Assembly: GCA_002633005.1 (NCBI GenBank)
Contig: NMRA01000117.1
Coordinates: forward strand, 353,731 to 417,730
From: Phoronis australis
Lineage: Eukaryota > Phoronida > Phoronidae
Length of the DNA: 64,000 nt
Direction of reading: 5' to 3'
Under the pieces are notes generated by a model that saw nothing but the letters and a program-made list of their open reading frames with translations, was not told the DNA's origin and searched no databases. Shown piece by piece: positions 63,845-64,000 of this stretch (position 1 is the first letter of the stretch; each line of letters opens with the position of its first letter). The translations under genes and the position numbers were made by a program.

Positions 63845-64000
63845 TAAGAAACAGTCACTTTAAATCATTACAAAATGGCTAGCTATGGACAACTATTTGC
63901 CAAATGTCATGGATGTCCTTCAAATAGATCGCAGACATAATTAAATTCCATTTGGTGTGTAGACCAACTGAAAAATTTTGAATGCTAAAACCAGTCAAAA

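Overview
The window is eukaryotic and comes from an invertebrate animal genome. It is AT-rich, its genes are split by many GT-AG introns, intergenic DNA is full of minisatellites, MITE-like elements and retroelement relics, and there are two assembly-type ambiguities (an N at 6657 and a 69-N gap at 23968-24036). The recognisable proteins are metazoan and close to vertebrate orthologues. I cannot fix the phylum from sequence alone; a marine invertebrate is a guess.

Four protein-coding loci could be rebuilt exon by exon; the first three give complete open frames. (1) 5218-20344, plus strand: an ATF7IP/MCAF orthologue of 930 aa in ten coding exons, with an N-terminal ARKT histone-H3K9 mimic, an acidic SUMO-interaction-like motif, the coiled coil expected to bind SETDB1, a VIDLT SUMO-interacting motif and a C-terminal fibronectin type III domain. 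(2) 22410-36591, minus strand: ALG1, the first mannosyltransferase of the dolichol N-glycan pathway, 463 aa in 13 exons, tail-to-tail with ATF7IP. (3) 36849-37616, plus strand: an intronless TK2/dNK-type deoxynucleoside kinase of 255 aa, head-to-head with ALG1 over a 257-bp shared promoter carrying two E2F-like sites, ETS-like sites and an inverted CCAAT box. (4) 48110-48763, minus strand: the last two coding exons of an L-xylulose reductase (DCXR) gene whose 5' exons I could not find. A fifth, unidentified plus-strand gene is suggested by two in-phase exons at 58282-58607 and a possible terminal exon at 63633-63844.

The remaining DNA is mostly non-coding. 37.6-48.1 kb holds a degenerate Ty1/copia gag-protease relic followed by two remarkably uniform satellites (34 x 27 bp and 48 x 14 bp). 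ALG1 introns are heavily invaded: an inverted pair of 0.5-kb TIR elements around a large palindrome and the assembly gap, a tRNA-derived SINE, a TA-flanked MITE, two minisatellites, and a fold-back with a hammerhead-like core that recurs at 54.3 kb. Several interspersed families have two to four copies inside the window, including a 5-bp-TSD TIR family at 40.6, 48.9 and 50.9 kb, a tandem-unit family with a terminal hairpin at 14.6, 32, 38 and 49 kb, and a short hairpin MITE at 57.3, 59.8 and 60.3 kb.

The genes do not form one pathway. They are ordinary nuclear genes for heterochromatin silencing, ER glycosylation, nucleotide salvage and carbonyl/pentose metabolism. All exon boundaries are my own reading of splice signals plus reading-frame continuity; no transcript data were available.
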